DNA of 64,000 nt. Source: Dactylosporangium fulvum. Lineage in GTDB: Bacteria; Actinomycetota; Actinomycetes; Mycobacteriales; Micromonosporaceae. Positions 17,014-25,474 of this stretch are shown one piece after another (the first letter of the stretch is position 1; the number at the start of each line of letters is the position of its first letter). The position numbers and the translations under genes were made by a program. The DNA lies in assembly GCF_025137375.1 (NCBI RefSeq), contig NZ_CP073720.1, forward strand, positions 2,442,501 to 2,506,500, written 5' to 3'. The notes beneath the pieces are model-generated. The model was not told the origin of the DNA, searched no databases, and was given only the letters and a program-made list of their open reading frames with translations.

Positions 17014-18303
17014 ATGGTTGACGCACGCGAACACGGCTTCGCCGGCGACGGGCGGACCAACGACCAGCCGGCACTCCAGCGGCTCGTCGACGAGCTCGGC
17101 GACGCCGTCGAGCTCGACGGCACCCCTCGCACGATCCACTGCCCGGCCGGGGTCTACGCGATCCAGGACGCCGGCACCGTGTGGCGCAGCGGTGTCTCGC
17201 TCGTCGGTGACGGCCCCGCCGCCACCCGGTTCGTGCTGTCCAACCCCGGTGCGCCCACCACCGCGACGCCGCTGGCGTTCTTCACCGCGCTCCAGCACGG
17301 CGCCTCGACCGGGCGCTGCATCGCCGACGTGACGTTCGCGGCGTTCGGGATCGACGGTTCGGCGATCACCCTGCCGTCGTACGACGTCCTCGCCAAGGGG
17401 CTGGGGCTGCAGTACGTGCTGCGCGGCAACTTCCACGACCTGCACATCCAGGACACCCCGGCGACCGGGTTCGGCTGCGACTTCCTCCAGGACACGACGG
17501 TGGAGCGGGTGCTCGCCGAGCGCTGCGGGCGCCTGGACACCGGTTGGGAGCGGGGCGGCGCGGGCATCGGCATCGGTGTCGGCGGCTGGGGTGACGTCGA
17601 GCGGCTGACGATCAGCGATTGCGTGACGCTGCGCAACGGCACCAACGGCATCTTCCTCGAGCTCCAGGAAGCCGACTGGACCAGGCCGCGTGGCATCCGG
17701 GTGCTCGGCTGCCACGCGCAGGGCAACTTCTACGGCATCTCGGACTGGGGCGCCGACGGGCTCGTCGTCTCGGGCTGCACGATGATCGAGAACCACGTCG
17801 CCGGCTTCGACGTCTCCGGCCAGGGCACCACGCACATCGCCGGCCGCTACGGCGTGGTCAGCGGCTGTGTCATCGACGACAACGTCGGCGCCGGGGTGAG
17901 CATCGGCAACACCCCGGGCGGGTACACGGTCGCTTCGAACCGGATCAGCCGCAACGGCGGCCACGGGTACCGGCAGCACAACCTGCCCGGCGCGCGGAGC
18001 CTGCCGGCCTGCGACATCGTGATCGAGGGCAACGACCTCTGGGACAACGGCTGCGACGGCATCCGGATCGACGGCTCCCTCGTCGACGCGTTTCTGGTCG
18101 ACAACCGGATCCGGGGCAACGGCCTGCGCGAGGGCGGCGCGGGCATCACCATCAACGCCCGGGTGGAGGGGGCGACGCTGCGCGGTCAGCGGATCTGGGA
18201 CCGCCGCGACCCGCCGACGCAGGACAGCGGCCTGCGCGTGACGGCCCGCGGCTCCCTGGTGAACACCGTGTACTCCGACCTCGAAGCGGTCTCGACCGCG
18301 TGA
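17014..18303 (+). CDS. Right-handed parallel beta-helix protein
   Basis: A 429-residue protein. It opens with VDAREHGFAGDGRTNDQPALQRLVDE, the N-terminal segment of the pectate-lyase superfamily (GH28-like) fold, and continues with many short strands rich in G, N and V (GNNL, DNRI, ENHVAG, DNVGAG) typical of parallel beta-helix repeats. There is no signal peptide, so it is either cytoplasmic or exported by another route. It could be a polysaccharide lyase, hydrolase or epimerase; I cannot assign catalytic residues. ATG 17014 is chosen because it starts at the family N-terminus, although the ribosome binding site is weak. Confidence 0.8.
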   Translation: MVDAREHGFAGDGRTNDQPALQRLVDELGDAVELDGTPRTIHCPAGVYAIQDAGTVWRSGVSLVGDGPAATRFVLSNPGAPTTATPLAFFTALQHGASTGRCIADVTFAAFGIDGSAITLPSYDVLAKGLGLQYVLRGNFHDLHIQDTPATGFGCDFLQDTTVERVLAERCGRLDTGWERGGAGIGIGVGGWGDVERLTISDCVTLRNGTNGIFLELQEADWTRPRGIRVLGCHAQGNFYGISDWGADGLVVSGCTMIENHVAGFDVSGQGTTHIAGRYGVVSGCVIDDNVGAGVSIGNTPGGYTVASNRISRNGGHGYRQHNLPGARSLPACDIVIEGNDLWDNGCDGIRIDGSLVDAFLVDNRIRGNGLREGGAGITINARVEGATLRGQRIWDRRDPPTQDSGLRVTARGSLVNTVYSDLEAVSTA

Positions 18304-18309
18304 GCCGAG

Positions 18310-19569
18310 TCAGGTCAGCGCTGCGGCGTGCTCGGCGGGCAGGACCGCATACTGCCGCAGCGACAGGTCCCGGAACGTCACCGGGCCGCGCGGACCCGGC
18401 ACCCGGTCGATGTTGATCCCGGTCTCCGGCACCGACAGCAGCTTGAAGCCGTCGAGCAGGCGGGTCGTGGCGTTCCAGAACGCGCCGGTGCCGGCGTAGG
18501 CGGCCAGGAACTCCCGCGCCGCCGCGCCGTCCTCGGTGACGATGCCGGCGGCCAGGCCCGACGTCTCCTCGTTGGCGACCCGCGCCGCGTGCAGCGGGCC
18601 GTCGACCGGCGCGATCGTCACCGTCGCCTCGCGGTCGGAGTCGAGGGCCCATTCGTAGCCGAGCGGGTGGTCGTGCGGCGGCAGCGACGCCGCGATCGAC
18701 GGGCTGCGGCCCGCCAGGCCGGCGACCACGTCGGGCACGATCCCGTCCCACAGCGACGCGTGGACCAGGAGCAGGTTGAGGCGGTTGCACACGCCGAGCC
18801 GATCCAGTCCGGCGTTGATCAGCGCGAAGGCCTTGTCCCGGTCGGCGGCCGCGTCGAGATACAGGACCCCGCCGCCGTCGGCGTGGGCCAGGGTGCGGAC
18901 GCCGTTGAGCGCCGCCTTCTCGGCGAGGCTGCGGGTGCTCTCGCCGCTGCCGCGCAGGATCACCAGCGGGATCAGGCCGGGCTGCGCGACCAGCGCCTCG
19001 GCCGAGCCGCGGCCCTTGGCGCGCACCAGCTGGATCGCGGCCGCGTCAAGGCCGGCCTCGGTCAGCGCGGGCGCGACGACCTCGTCCATCAGCGCGATCG
19101 CCGAGGCCAGCGCCGCCGACCCGGTGCGCAGGACGCCGCCGTTCTGCGACTTCACCAGCTGGGAGGCGACGTCGACCGTCACGTTGGGGCGGGCCTCGTA
19201 GTTGGCGCCGATCACCCCGACCGGACGCCGCCACTCCTGGAGCACCAGGTCGCCGTCGAGCCGGCGGATCGTGCGCCGGGCCGGCTCGGGCTCGACGTCG
19301 GCGAGGATGTTGAGCTGGTCGGCCATCGCCGCCAGCCGGGCCTCGTCGAGCCGGAGGCGGTCGAGGAGACCGCCGCTCATCCCGCTCTCCTCCGCCGCGA
19401 CCTGGTCGGCGCGGTTGGCGGCGAGCACCGCGTCGCGCGCGACGTCGAGGCGCCGGGCCATGCCGCGCAGCGCCTCGTCGATCGTCTTCGCCGGGGCGGC
19501 GGCCAGGGAACCGGCTGCGGCGCGGGCGGCCCGGGCGGCCTCCGCGACGACGGATTGGACGTCAGTCAC
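18310..19569 (-). CDS. Glutamate-5-semialdehyde dehydrogenase-like protein (divergent ProA)
   Basis: A 419-residue aldehyde dehydrogenase superfamily protein most like ProA, which reduces gamma-glutamyl phosphate with NADPH in proline synthesis. The family core GVIGANYEARPNVTVDVA and the catalytic Cys261 (GVCN) are conserved, and length is normal. Other signatures differ: the usual LDG-I-CH segment reads HADGGGVLYLD, and the IPRGG segment reads LVILRGSGES. No proB lies beside it. It may be a second, specialised paralogue rather than the housekeeping enzyme, so no symbol is assigned. It converges on the beta-helix gene with 6 bp between stops. Confidence 0.8.
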   Translation of the reverse strand: MTDVQSVVAEAARAARAAAGSLAAAPAKTIDEALRGMARRLDVARDAVLAANRADQVAAEESGMSGGLLDRLRLDEARLAAMADQLNILADVEPEPARRTIRRLDGDLVLQEWRRPVGVIGANYEARPNVTVDVASQLVKSQNGGVLRTGSAALASAIALMDEVVAPALTEAGLDAAAIQLVRAKGRGSAEALVAQPGLIPLVILRGSGESTRSLAEKAALNGVRTLAHADGGGVLYLDAAADRDKAFALINAGLDRLGVCNRLNLLLVHASLWDGIVPDVVAGLAGRSPSIAASLPPHDHPLGYEWALDSDREATVTIAPVDGPLHAARVANEETSGLAAGIVTEDGAAAREFLAAYAGTGAFWNATTRLLDGFKLLSVPETGINIDRVPGPRGPVTFRDLSLRQYAVLPAEHAAALT

Positions 19570-19587
19570 GATCCGGCAGTCTAGCCG

Positions 19588-20412
19588 TCACCGCTTGCGG
19601 GCCTGCAGCGTGTACGACATCGGCAGCCGCCACGGGCGGTCCGCCAGGCGGTGCTCGCCGTGCTCGTCCTTCACGGTCCGGCCCGGCAGCGCGTCCCACG
19701 GCGCGCTGTCGTGCTCCTGGAGCATCGTCAGCTCGAGGCCGGCGGTGAGCAGCGCGGTCACGATCTCGCCGAGGCCGTGGTTCCACTGGTGGGTGATGGT
19801 GTTCTCGAACCGCACGTCGGTCTCGACGTAGGTCCCGTCCTCGTCGCAGACGAGCGGCTCCTCGCGCTCGAAGTACGGGAAGTCGATCGCCAGCACGCCG
19901 TCGGCCCGGGTCTCGTCGACGGACCAGAGCATCGGGTGACCCTCCCGGACGAACAGCCGCCCGCCGGACCTGAGCAGCGCGGCGACCACGTCCGCCCAGC
20001 GCTGGACGTCGGGCAGCCAGCAGAGCGCGCCGATGCCGGTGTAGACGAGGTCGAACGAGCCGGGCTCGAGCACCTCCGGCGCGTCGTAGACGTCGGATTC
20101 GACGAAGTCGACGGCGGCGCCGGTCCGCTCGGCCAGCGACCGCGCCTGGGCGAGCGAGGCGGCGGAGAAGTCGAGGCCGGTGACGCTGGCGCCGAGCCGG
20201 TGCAGCGAGACGGTGTCGGTGCCGATGTGGCACTGCAGGTGCACGGTGCGCAGGCCGCGGACGTCGCCGATGCGCGGCACGTCGAACCGGACCACCTTGC
20301 TCAGGAACGCGGGGTCGGCGACGAACCGGTCGACGGCGTAGTCGGGGGAGGCGGTGTGGGCGGGAGCGCGTTCATCCCACTGGGCGCGGTTCAGCCGGAG
20401 GTACTCGGTCAC
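19588..20412 (-). CDS. Class I SAM-dependent methyltransferase
   Basis: A 274-residue methyltransferase. Motif I reads TVHLQCHIGTDTVSLHRLGASVTGLDFS, followed by an acidic post-I residue, VDFVESDVYD and the motif IV-like DLVYTGIGALCWLPD. These describe a soluble Rossmann-fold enzyme of the type-11/25 group. GTG 20412 (VTEYLRLNRAQWDER) is favoured because homologous proteins begin near LNRAQWDERA; the frame is open to 20448. It overlaps the 3' end of the upstream GT87-like gene, so the two are probably cotranscribed. The substrate is unknown. Confidence 0.85.
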   Translation of the reverse strand: MTEYLRLNRAQWDERAPAHTASPDYAVDRFVADPAFLSKVVRFDVPRIGDVRGLRTVHLQCHIGTDTVSLHRLGASVTGLDFSAASLAQARSLAERTGAAVDFVESDVYDAPEVLEPGSFDLVYTGIGALCWLPDVQRWADVVAALLRSGGRLFVREGHPMLWSVDETRADGVLAIDFPYFEREEPLVCDEDGTYVETDVRFENTITHQWNHGLGEIVTALLTAGLELTMLQEHDSAPWDALPGRTVKDEHGEHRLADRPWRLPMSYTLQARKR

Positions 20413-21706
20413 GCTCCGACCGTGCCACCTCCCCGGCCGTCCGCTCAACCGGATTCGGCGGCGGCAGCCACACCGCCGCGACGAGCAGCAGACCGAGGCT
20501 GACCAGCGTGTACGTGTCGCCGAGCACCCGCGAGACGCCGTGCCACGTCGACGGGTCGGTGATGTCGGGAACGCGCCACACCAGCCCGCGCGGCGCGGCG
20601 ATCCGGTCCCCGCGCCCGGGCATCGGCCAGGCCAGGAACACCATGAACAGCACGGCGGGCAGGCCGGCCGCCGGCAGGCGGAACCGGTCCGGGGTCCGGG
20701 CGGCGACCGCCGCCGACGCGACCAGCAGCGGGACGACCCAGGCGTAGTGGTACGTCCAGGACACCGGCGACACCAGCAGCCCGGTCAGGGCCGTGCACAC
20801 CACACCGAGCAATTCGTCGCCCCGCCGGAACGCCCGGCGCGCGACCACGAGCCCGAGCACGGCGACGGGCACGGCGAGGACGTAGTACACCGCCTCCGAG
20901 TGGGTCCAGCGGACGGCGAGCGTGTGCAGGGACTGGTTGAACGCGCCGCCGAGCCCGGGGTCCTGGGTCACCCGGCCGGAGCTTGCGAACATGCCGGTGA
21001 ACCAATACTGCGCCGAGTCCCGTGGTGCGACGGCGAAGCCCAGCAGGGTGCACGCGGCGAAGGCGCCGCCCGCCACGAGCGCGGCACGGAACCGGCGGGT
21101 GATCAGCAGGTACACCACGAAGATCCCCGGGACGATCTTGATCGCCGTGGCGAGTCCGACCCCGGCGCCCTTGAGCCGGAAGCCGTCCGGCAGCGTGAGA
21201 TCGGCGAGCACGAGCAGGACCAGGAGCATGTTGATCTGGCCGTCGTTGAGGTTTGCCTGGACGGGCTCCAGCCAGAGCCCGGCGGCGGCCACGGCGCACG
21301 CCGCGCCGGCCAGTCCCGGCCACCCGCGCAGCCCCGTCGCCCGCAGGCTCAGCAGCGCGACGGCGACCAGCGCCAGCACCGTCAGCGTGTTGAGCGCGAC
21401 CAGCGCGTGGGTGCTGCCGAGCCGGGACAGCGGGTCGAAGGCGAGCAGCGTCGCCGGCGGATACGTAAACGGCCAGTGCCCGCCGGTGAAGCTCAGGTCG
21501 TAGACGTGTGCCCCGTGCCGGAAGGCCGCGCCGGCCTGCACGTAGACCTCGATGTCCGGGTCGGAGAGCTGGGGCCCTTCGATCCGCGCCACCTGGAGGT
21601 AGCTGCCCAGCGACACGGCCAGCGCCAGCACCCCCGGCAGGAGGAGCCAGTTCGGCAACGTGCGCTGCATGGCGTGAGCGTGCGCCGTGGGGAGCCGGAT
21701 CAGCAT
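20372..21706 (-). CDS. GT87-like (DUF2029) polyprenyl-linked mannosyltransferase
   Basis: A polytopic membrane glycosyltransferase of about 445 residues. An acidic motif on the first outside loop (GPQLSDPDIEVYVQAGAAFRHGAHVYD) matches the catalytic Asp region of GT-C enzymes of the GT87 family, and NDGQINMLLVLLVLADL plus the TAIKIVPGIF segment are typical. Such enzymes transfer mannose or arabinose from polyprenyl-phosphate sugars to lipoglycans. The start is uncertain: the frame is open to a TTG at 21778, and in-frame ATGs at 21706 and 21670 both precede the first helix. Its 3' end overlaps the methyltransferase. Confidence 0.82.
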   Translation of the reverse strand: MLIRLPTAHAHAMQRTLPNWLLLPGVLALAVSLGSYLQVARIEGPQLSDPDIEVYVQAGAAFRHGAHVYDLSFTGGHWPFTYPPATLLAFDPLSRLGSTHALVALNTLTVLALVAVALLSLRATGLRGWPGLAGAACAVAAAGLWLEPVQANLNDGQINMLLVLLVLADLTLPDGFRLKGAGVGLATAIKIVPGIFVVYLLITRRFRAALVAGGAFAACTLLGFAVAPRDSAQYWFTGMFASSGRVTQDPGLGGAFNQSLHTLAVRWTHSEAVYYVLAVPVAVLGLVVARRAFRRGDELLGVVCTALTGLLVSPVSWTYHYAWVVPLLVASAAVAARTPDRFRLPAAGLPAVLFMVFLAWPMPGRGDRIAAPRGLVWRVPDITDPSTWHGVSRVLGDTYTLVSLGLLLVAAVWLPPPNPVERTAGEVARSERDRVPPAEPRPVG

Positions 21707-21889
21707 CGTCGACCGGCCGGTACCTGCTGCCCGGGTGGCCGATGCGGGTTTCCGGGTGGACGACGGGGGTGGTCGCAACAGGGTGACCGCCGGCCGGTCA
21801 CCGGTCGATCACGGCCGGTGTCACCTCGTCTCGTGTCACACGGCGGGTTCGGGGCCGGAGCCGTCGCCGGCAGCGCGCCCGACGACCGC

Positions 21890-23134
21890 TCAGGACCGCG
21901 CCCGCCGTTCGAAGATCGCCCGCTCCTGCTCGTTGCGGGTCAGTGCCGCAGCCCGCGCGAACTCGGCCCTGGCCTCCTCGGCGCGGCCCAGCTTCTCCAG
22001 CAGGTCGCCGCGCACCGCCGGCAGGTGCGGATACTTCGCGAGCACGCCCGCCGCCAGCCCGTCGACGATGTCGAGGCCGGCCTGCGGCCCCTCGGCCATG
22101 CCGACCGCGACGGCGCGGTTGAGCTCCACGACGGCCGACGGGGCGACGTGCGCCAGCAGCCGGTACAGCGCCGCGATCCGGCCCCAGTCCGTCGCGTCCG
22201 GGCGGCTCGCACGGGCGTGGCAGGCGGCGATGGCGGCCTGGAGCCCGTACGGCCCCAGGGTGCCGAGCGCCTCGGCCCGGCCGAGCGCGTCGAGCCCGCG
22301 GCGGATGAGCAGCCGGTCCCACAGCCGGCGGTCCTGGTCGAACAGCAGCACCGGCGCCCCGTCCGGGCCCGTCCGCGCCCGCATGCGCGACGCCTGCAGC
22401 TCCATGAGCGCGACCAGGCCGTGCACCTCCGCCTCCGCGGGCAGCAGCCCGGCGAGCACCCGGCCGAGCCGCAGCGCCTCCTCGCACAGCTGGGGGCGGG
22501 CCCAGTCGTCACCGGCGGTCGCCGAGTAGCCCTCGTTGAAGATCAGGTAGACGACGCCGAGCGTGGCCGCCAACCGGCCGGGAAGCTCGTCCGGCGCCGG
22601 CAGCTCGAACCGGACGCGCTCCTTGGCGAGTGTTCGCTTGGCGCGCAGGATGCGCTGCGAGACGGTCGCCTCCGTGGTCAGGAACGCCCGGGCGATCTCG
22701 TCGGTGGACAGGCCGCCGAGCATCCGCAGGACCAGGGCGACCTGCGACTCGGTCGTGAGCGCCGGATGGCAGGCGGTGAGGATGAGCCGCAGCAGGTCGT
22801 CGCCGATGTGGTCGTCGAGCGCGTCGGTGAGGTCCGGCTCCTGTTGCTCCGCCAGCTCCACGTCACGGCCGAGCACGGCGAGCTTGCGCCGGTAGTTCTC
22901 CTGGCGCCGCAGCTGGTCGACGGCCCGGTGCTTGGCGGTCGCCATCAGCCACGGCCCCGGCTGGTCGGGCACGCCCCGGACCGGCCACTGCTCCAGCGCG
23001 ATGACGAGCGCGTCCTGGGCCAGCTCCTCGGCGAGGCCCACGTCGCCCACGAAGCGGGCGAGCCCGGCGATGAGCCGGGCCGACTCGATGCGGAACACTG
23101 CCTCAACCGCGCGGCGAGGATCGGTAGCGATCAC
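21890..23134 (-). CDS. ECF42-type RNA polymerase sigma factor with C-terminal TPR-like extension
   Basis: A 414-residue ECF sigma factor. Region 2 (about residues 10-85) contains GLAEELAQDALVIALEQWP and PGPWLMATAKHRAVDQLRR; region 4 (about 115-170) contains GGLSTDEIARAFLTTEATVSQRILRAK. A long alpha-helical C-terminal extension (about 190-410) with helical repeats, including YLIFNEGYSAT, distinguishes this subgroup, in which no anti-sigma factor is required. It is encoded 32 bp behind a YCII/DGPF protein, the known partner of ECF42 sigma factors. GTG 23134 is preferred because GAGGA lies 9 bases before it; ATG 23152 has its purine-rich site adjacent. Both starts sit inside a perfect inverted repeat. 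Confidence 0.9.
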   Translation of the reverse strand: MIATDPRRAVEAVFRIESARLIAGLARFVGDVGLAEELAQDALVIALEQWPVRGVPDQPGPWLMATAKHRAVDQLRRQENYRRKLAVLGRDVELAEQQEPDLTDALDDHIGDDLLRLILTACHPALTTESQVALVLRMLGGLSTDEIARAFLTTEATVSQRILRAKRTLAKERVRFELPAPDELPGRLAATLGVVYLIFNEGYSATAGDDWARPQLCEEALRLGRVLAGLLPAEAEVHGLVALMELQASRMRARTGPDGAPVLLFDQDRRLWDRLLIRRGLDALGRAEALGTLGPYGLQAAIAACHARASRPDATDWGRIAALYRLLAHVAPSAVVELNRAVAVGMAEGPQAGLDIVDGLAAGVLAKYPHLPAVRGDLLEKLGRAEEARAEFARAAALTRNEQERAIFERRARS

Positions 23135-23150
23135 GGCTACCGATCCTCGC
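23114..23150 (-). promoter_or_regulatory. Perfect 15-bp inverted repeat over the sigma factor start
   Basis: GCGAGGATCGGTAGC (23114-23128) and GCTACCGATCCTCGC (23136-23150) are exact reverse complements around a 7-base loop that contains the GTG start codon (23132-23134). In the mRNA the GAGGA ribosome binding site would be in one stem arm and the start codon in the loop. The repeat could control translation of the sigma factor, or be a DNA operator. Confidence 0.8.
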
Positions 23151-23165
23151 ATCCTGCGCGGTTGG

Positions 23166-23528
23166 TTACTGAAAGTCCTCCGGGCCGAACACCTTCAGCA
23201 CCCGGGCCTCGCCCGCCCAGCCGGCCCAGAGGTCGCGGTGCAGTTTCATGAAGCGAGACGTCCACTCCACCGCCTCCTCCTTGGTCCGGACCTGGTAGAG
23301 GCCGTAGCTGATCATCTCCTTGGTCTCCGCGAACGGCCCGTCGGTGACGGCCAGTTCGCCGCTGGTGACGGTGACCTTCGCCCCGGCGACGCTGGGAGCG
23401 AGGCCGGCGTTGTCGAGCAGCACGCCCGCCGCGGTGGCCTCCTCGCCGAGCTTCATGATGGCGTCCATCAGCTCGGCCGGGGGCGGGGTGTCGGGGTTGG
23501 TGGCTTCCAGCAGCACCAGGTAGCGCAT
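23166..23528 (-). CDS. YCII/DGPF-family protein, ECF42 partner
   Basis: A 120-residue ferredoxin-like dimeric protein. It begins MRYLVLLEATN and contains AVTDGPFAETKEMISYGLYQV, the DGPF motif naming the family in ECF42 loci. The ATG at 23528 has GAAGGA 8 bases upstream. DGPF proteins are the typical targets of, or partners with, ECF42 sigma factors, and the two genes lie in the same direction here. The biochemical role is unknown. Confidence 0.92.
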   Translation of the reverse strand: MRYLVLLEATNPDTPPPAELMDAIMKLGEEATAAGVLLDNAGLAPSVAGAKVTVTSGELAVTDGPFAETKEMISYGLYQVRTKEEAVEWTSRFMKLHRDLWAGWAGEARVLKVFGPEDFQ

Positions 23529-23542
23529 GATCGTGGTCCTTC

Positions 23543-23571
23543 TCAGACGGTTCGGTTTCAGACGGTTCGGT
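23543..23571. repeat. 15-bp tandem duplication at a stop codon
   Basis: TCAGACGGTTCGGT occurs at 23543-23556 and again at 23558-23571, a 15-bp period. On the minus strand the upstream copy encodes the end of the DUF998 protein (RTV-stop) and the second copy fills the spacer before the YCII gene. It looks like a recent slippage duplication of the gene end. Confidence 0.8.
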
Positions 23572-24217
23572 ACAGCTTGACGGAGACGGCGGCCAGCCAG
23601 GCCCAGACGAGCAGGACACCGGCGGTGAAGGCGAGATTGGCCCAGACGGCCCCGGCGCCGGTCGCGACGGCCGTGAACCCGGCCAGGAACAGCACGCCGG
23701 TCGCCCGGGAGAAGCGGGCCCAGCCCGGCGCGTGCCGCAGCTGCCGTGCGATCAGGAAGCAGGCGACGGCCAGGCAGGTGAAGCCGACCGCGCCGCTGGC
23801 CAGGTGCAGCATGCCGTGCCAGCTCACGGCCCTGGGGCCGTCGGGGGTGCCGGCGGGGAAGCCCATGGCCGGGTCGGCCTTGAAGGCGCCGGCCGTGACG
23901 AGGCTCGCGCCGAAGACCGCGACGAGCCGCGGCGCCCACGTCGTGCCCGGGAGTGCCCGGCCGAGGCCGGCCGCGAAGGCGATCGTCATGAGGCCGGTGA
24001 GCACGAGGTTGGTGATGTGGATCCAGCCGAGCGTCCCGTTGGCGAGCAGGCTCCACTGGTGCCGGGTCAGGTCGAAGCCCTCACGGGTGAAGGCCTGCGC
24101 CATCGTGACCGCGACGTAGAACGGGCCGGCCACGGCGCCGTAGCCGAGGAGCGACCTGGTGACGCGCTGGGCCGGGGTGCACGTGCCGGACGCCTGGGGC
24201 AGCGTGGTCGTCGTCAT
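23558..24217 (-). CDS. DUF998 family membrane protein
   Basis: A 219-residue protein with about six hydrophobic helices, starting with LLGYGAVAGPFYVAVTMAQAF and including ANGTLGWIHITNLVLTGLMTIAFAAGL and SWHGMLHLASGAVGFT. The pattern matches DUF998, small polytopic proteins often found in ECF sigma loci. ATG 24217 (MTTTTLPQ) has AGGGA about 8 bases upstream. It lies just upstream of the YCII gene in the same direction, so the three genes DUF998-YCII-ECF42 likely form one operon. The function is unknown. Confidence 0.88.
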   Translation of the reverse strand: MTTTTLPQASGTCTPAQRVTRSLLGYGAVAGPFYVAVTMAQAFTREGFDLTRHQWSLLANGTLGWIHITNLVLTGLMTIAFAAGLGRALPGTTWAPRLVAVFGASLVTAGAFKADPAMGFPAGTPDGPRAVSWHGMLHLASGAVGFTCLAVACFLIARQLRHAPGWARFSRATGVLFLAGFTAVATGAGAVWANLAFTAGVLLVWAWLAAVSVKLYRTV

Positions 24218-24314
24218 GATCCGTTCCCTTCGGTGGTGGCGGGGCCTCGCTGGCCCCTTCACCCACTTCTCGAACGGCGGACGACGGATCCGACACGCGC
24301 ACCGAAGATTTTTT

Positions 24315-25175
24315 TCAGGCGGCGTGCTTGCTGATGTCGGCCACCTCCGCCGGGCTCAGCTTGATGCCGGCGGCGGCCAGGTTCTCCTCCAGGTGACGGA
24401 CGGAGCCGGTGCCCGGGATCGGCAGGATCGAGGGGGAGCGGGCCATCAGCCACGCCAGCACGATCTGCCGCGTGGTGGCCCCGTGCCGCCTCGCCACGGC
24501 TCCGATCGTCGGGTTGTCGTCGAGGTTCTGGATCGGCGCCCACGGCAGGAACACCATCTGCTCCTGCTCGCACAGGTCGACCATCGACTCGGAGGTGCGG
24601 TCGTCGGCGTTGTAGCGGTTCTGGACGGACACGACCGGAGTGATCCGCTGGGCGGCCCGCAGCTGCTCCTCGGTGACGTTCGAGACCCCGATGTGCCGGA
24701 TCTTGCCCTCGTTCTTGAGCTGCACCAGCGTGCCGATCGAGTCCTCCAGCGGCACCTTCGGGTCCGGGCGGTGGAACTGGTACAGCGGGATCCTGTCCAG
24801 CCGCAGCTTGCGCAGGCTGCCCTCGAGCGCCGCCCGCAGGTGCTCCGGCCGGCCGTCGGGGGTCCACTGGTCCGGGCCGGCGCGCACGAGACCGCCCTTG
24901 GTGGCGATCACCAGGTCGTCGGGGTACGGGTACAGTGCCTCGGCGATCAGCTCCTCGCTGACGTCGGGCCCGTAGGAGTCGGCGGTGTCGATGAAGTTGA
25001 CGCCCAGCTCGACGGCCCGGCGCAGCACCTCCTTCGCCTCGTCGCGGCTGGGCGGCTCACCCCAGATGCCGTCACCTGTGATGCGCATCGCGCCGAAACC
25101 CAGCCGGTTGACGGTGAGGTCGCCGCCGACGTCGATGGTGCCGGCGACCCCGGCGTGCATGCTCTGCTCAGACAT
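24315..25175 (-). CDS. Aldo/keto reductase
   Basis: A 286-residue TIM-barrel NADPH oxidoreductase. The catalytic tetrad is visible as Asp and Tyr in DTADSYG, Lys in IATKGG and His in YQFHRPD. GTGSVRHLEENL near the C-terminus is the nucleotide-binding loop. It resembles YhdN/AKR-type detoxifying reductases. ATG 25175 (MSEQSMHAG) is preferred because GGAGA lies 9 bases upstream; the frame is open a further 24 residues. A short poly-T (24307-24314 region) follows the stop. The substrate is unknown. Confidence 0.9.
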   Translation of the reverse strand: MSEQSMHAGVAGTIDVGGDLTVNRLGFGAMRITGDGIWGEPPSRDEAKEVLRRAVELGVNFIDTADSYGPDVSEELIAEALYPYPDDLVIATKGGLVRAGPDQWTPDGRPEHLRAALEGSLRKLRLDRIPLYQFHRPDPKVPLEDSIGTLVQLKNEGKIRHIGVSNVTEEQLRAAQRITPVVSVQNRYNADDRTSESMVDLCEQEQMVFLPWAPIQNLDDNPTIGAVARRHGATTRQIVLAWLMARSPSILPIPGTGSVRHLEENLAAAGIKLSPAEVADISKHAA

Positions 25176-25239
25176 GCGGAAGGTCTCCTTCGTCAGGTCT
25201 CCTTCGTTGAGGAAGACTGTGGTTGCTCCGCGTTCGACA

Positions 25240-25380
25240 CTATCCACGGAGTTCGGCGTGCGGCCCTGCCGGCGAGGAGGCCGTGGCCCGTGTGCGGCGT
25301 GTCATCCCGGCGGTGCCGTGTTTCATCCGGCACATCGCCTCGTCGGCGCGGCGGATGAGCTCGCCGGCCGGCCGCGACGG
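25240..25380 (-). pseudogene. Relic of a GGDEF-domain C-terminus
   Basis: Between the aldo/keto reductase and the next gene, a minus-strand frame reads GELIRRADEAMCRMKHGTAGM and stops with TAG at 25240-25242. ADEAMYRAKH-type sequence is the conserved last helix of GGDEF domains, but no GGDEF motif or start precedes it. It is a remnant of a diguanylate cyclase gene lying next to two intact GGDEF genes, which suggests an earlier duplication and decay. Confidence 0.6.
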
Positions 25381-25474
25381 AGGGCAACGAGAGCATTCCA
25401 GCGGATCGCGTATGGATTACCGGAGATCGGTCTGGGTATCGTGACCCGATCGCCGACCAGGGGGAGTGATCGTG

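Noticed and set aside
20354..23251. 965-codon plus-strand frame
   Set aside because: Antisense to the GT87-like and ECF42 genes; Arg/Gly/Pro-rich shadow.
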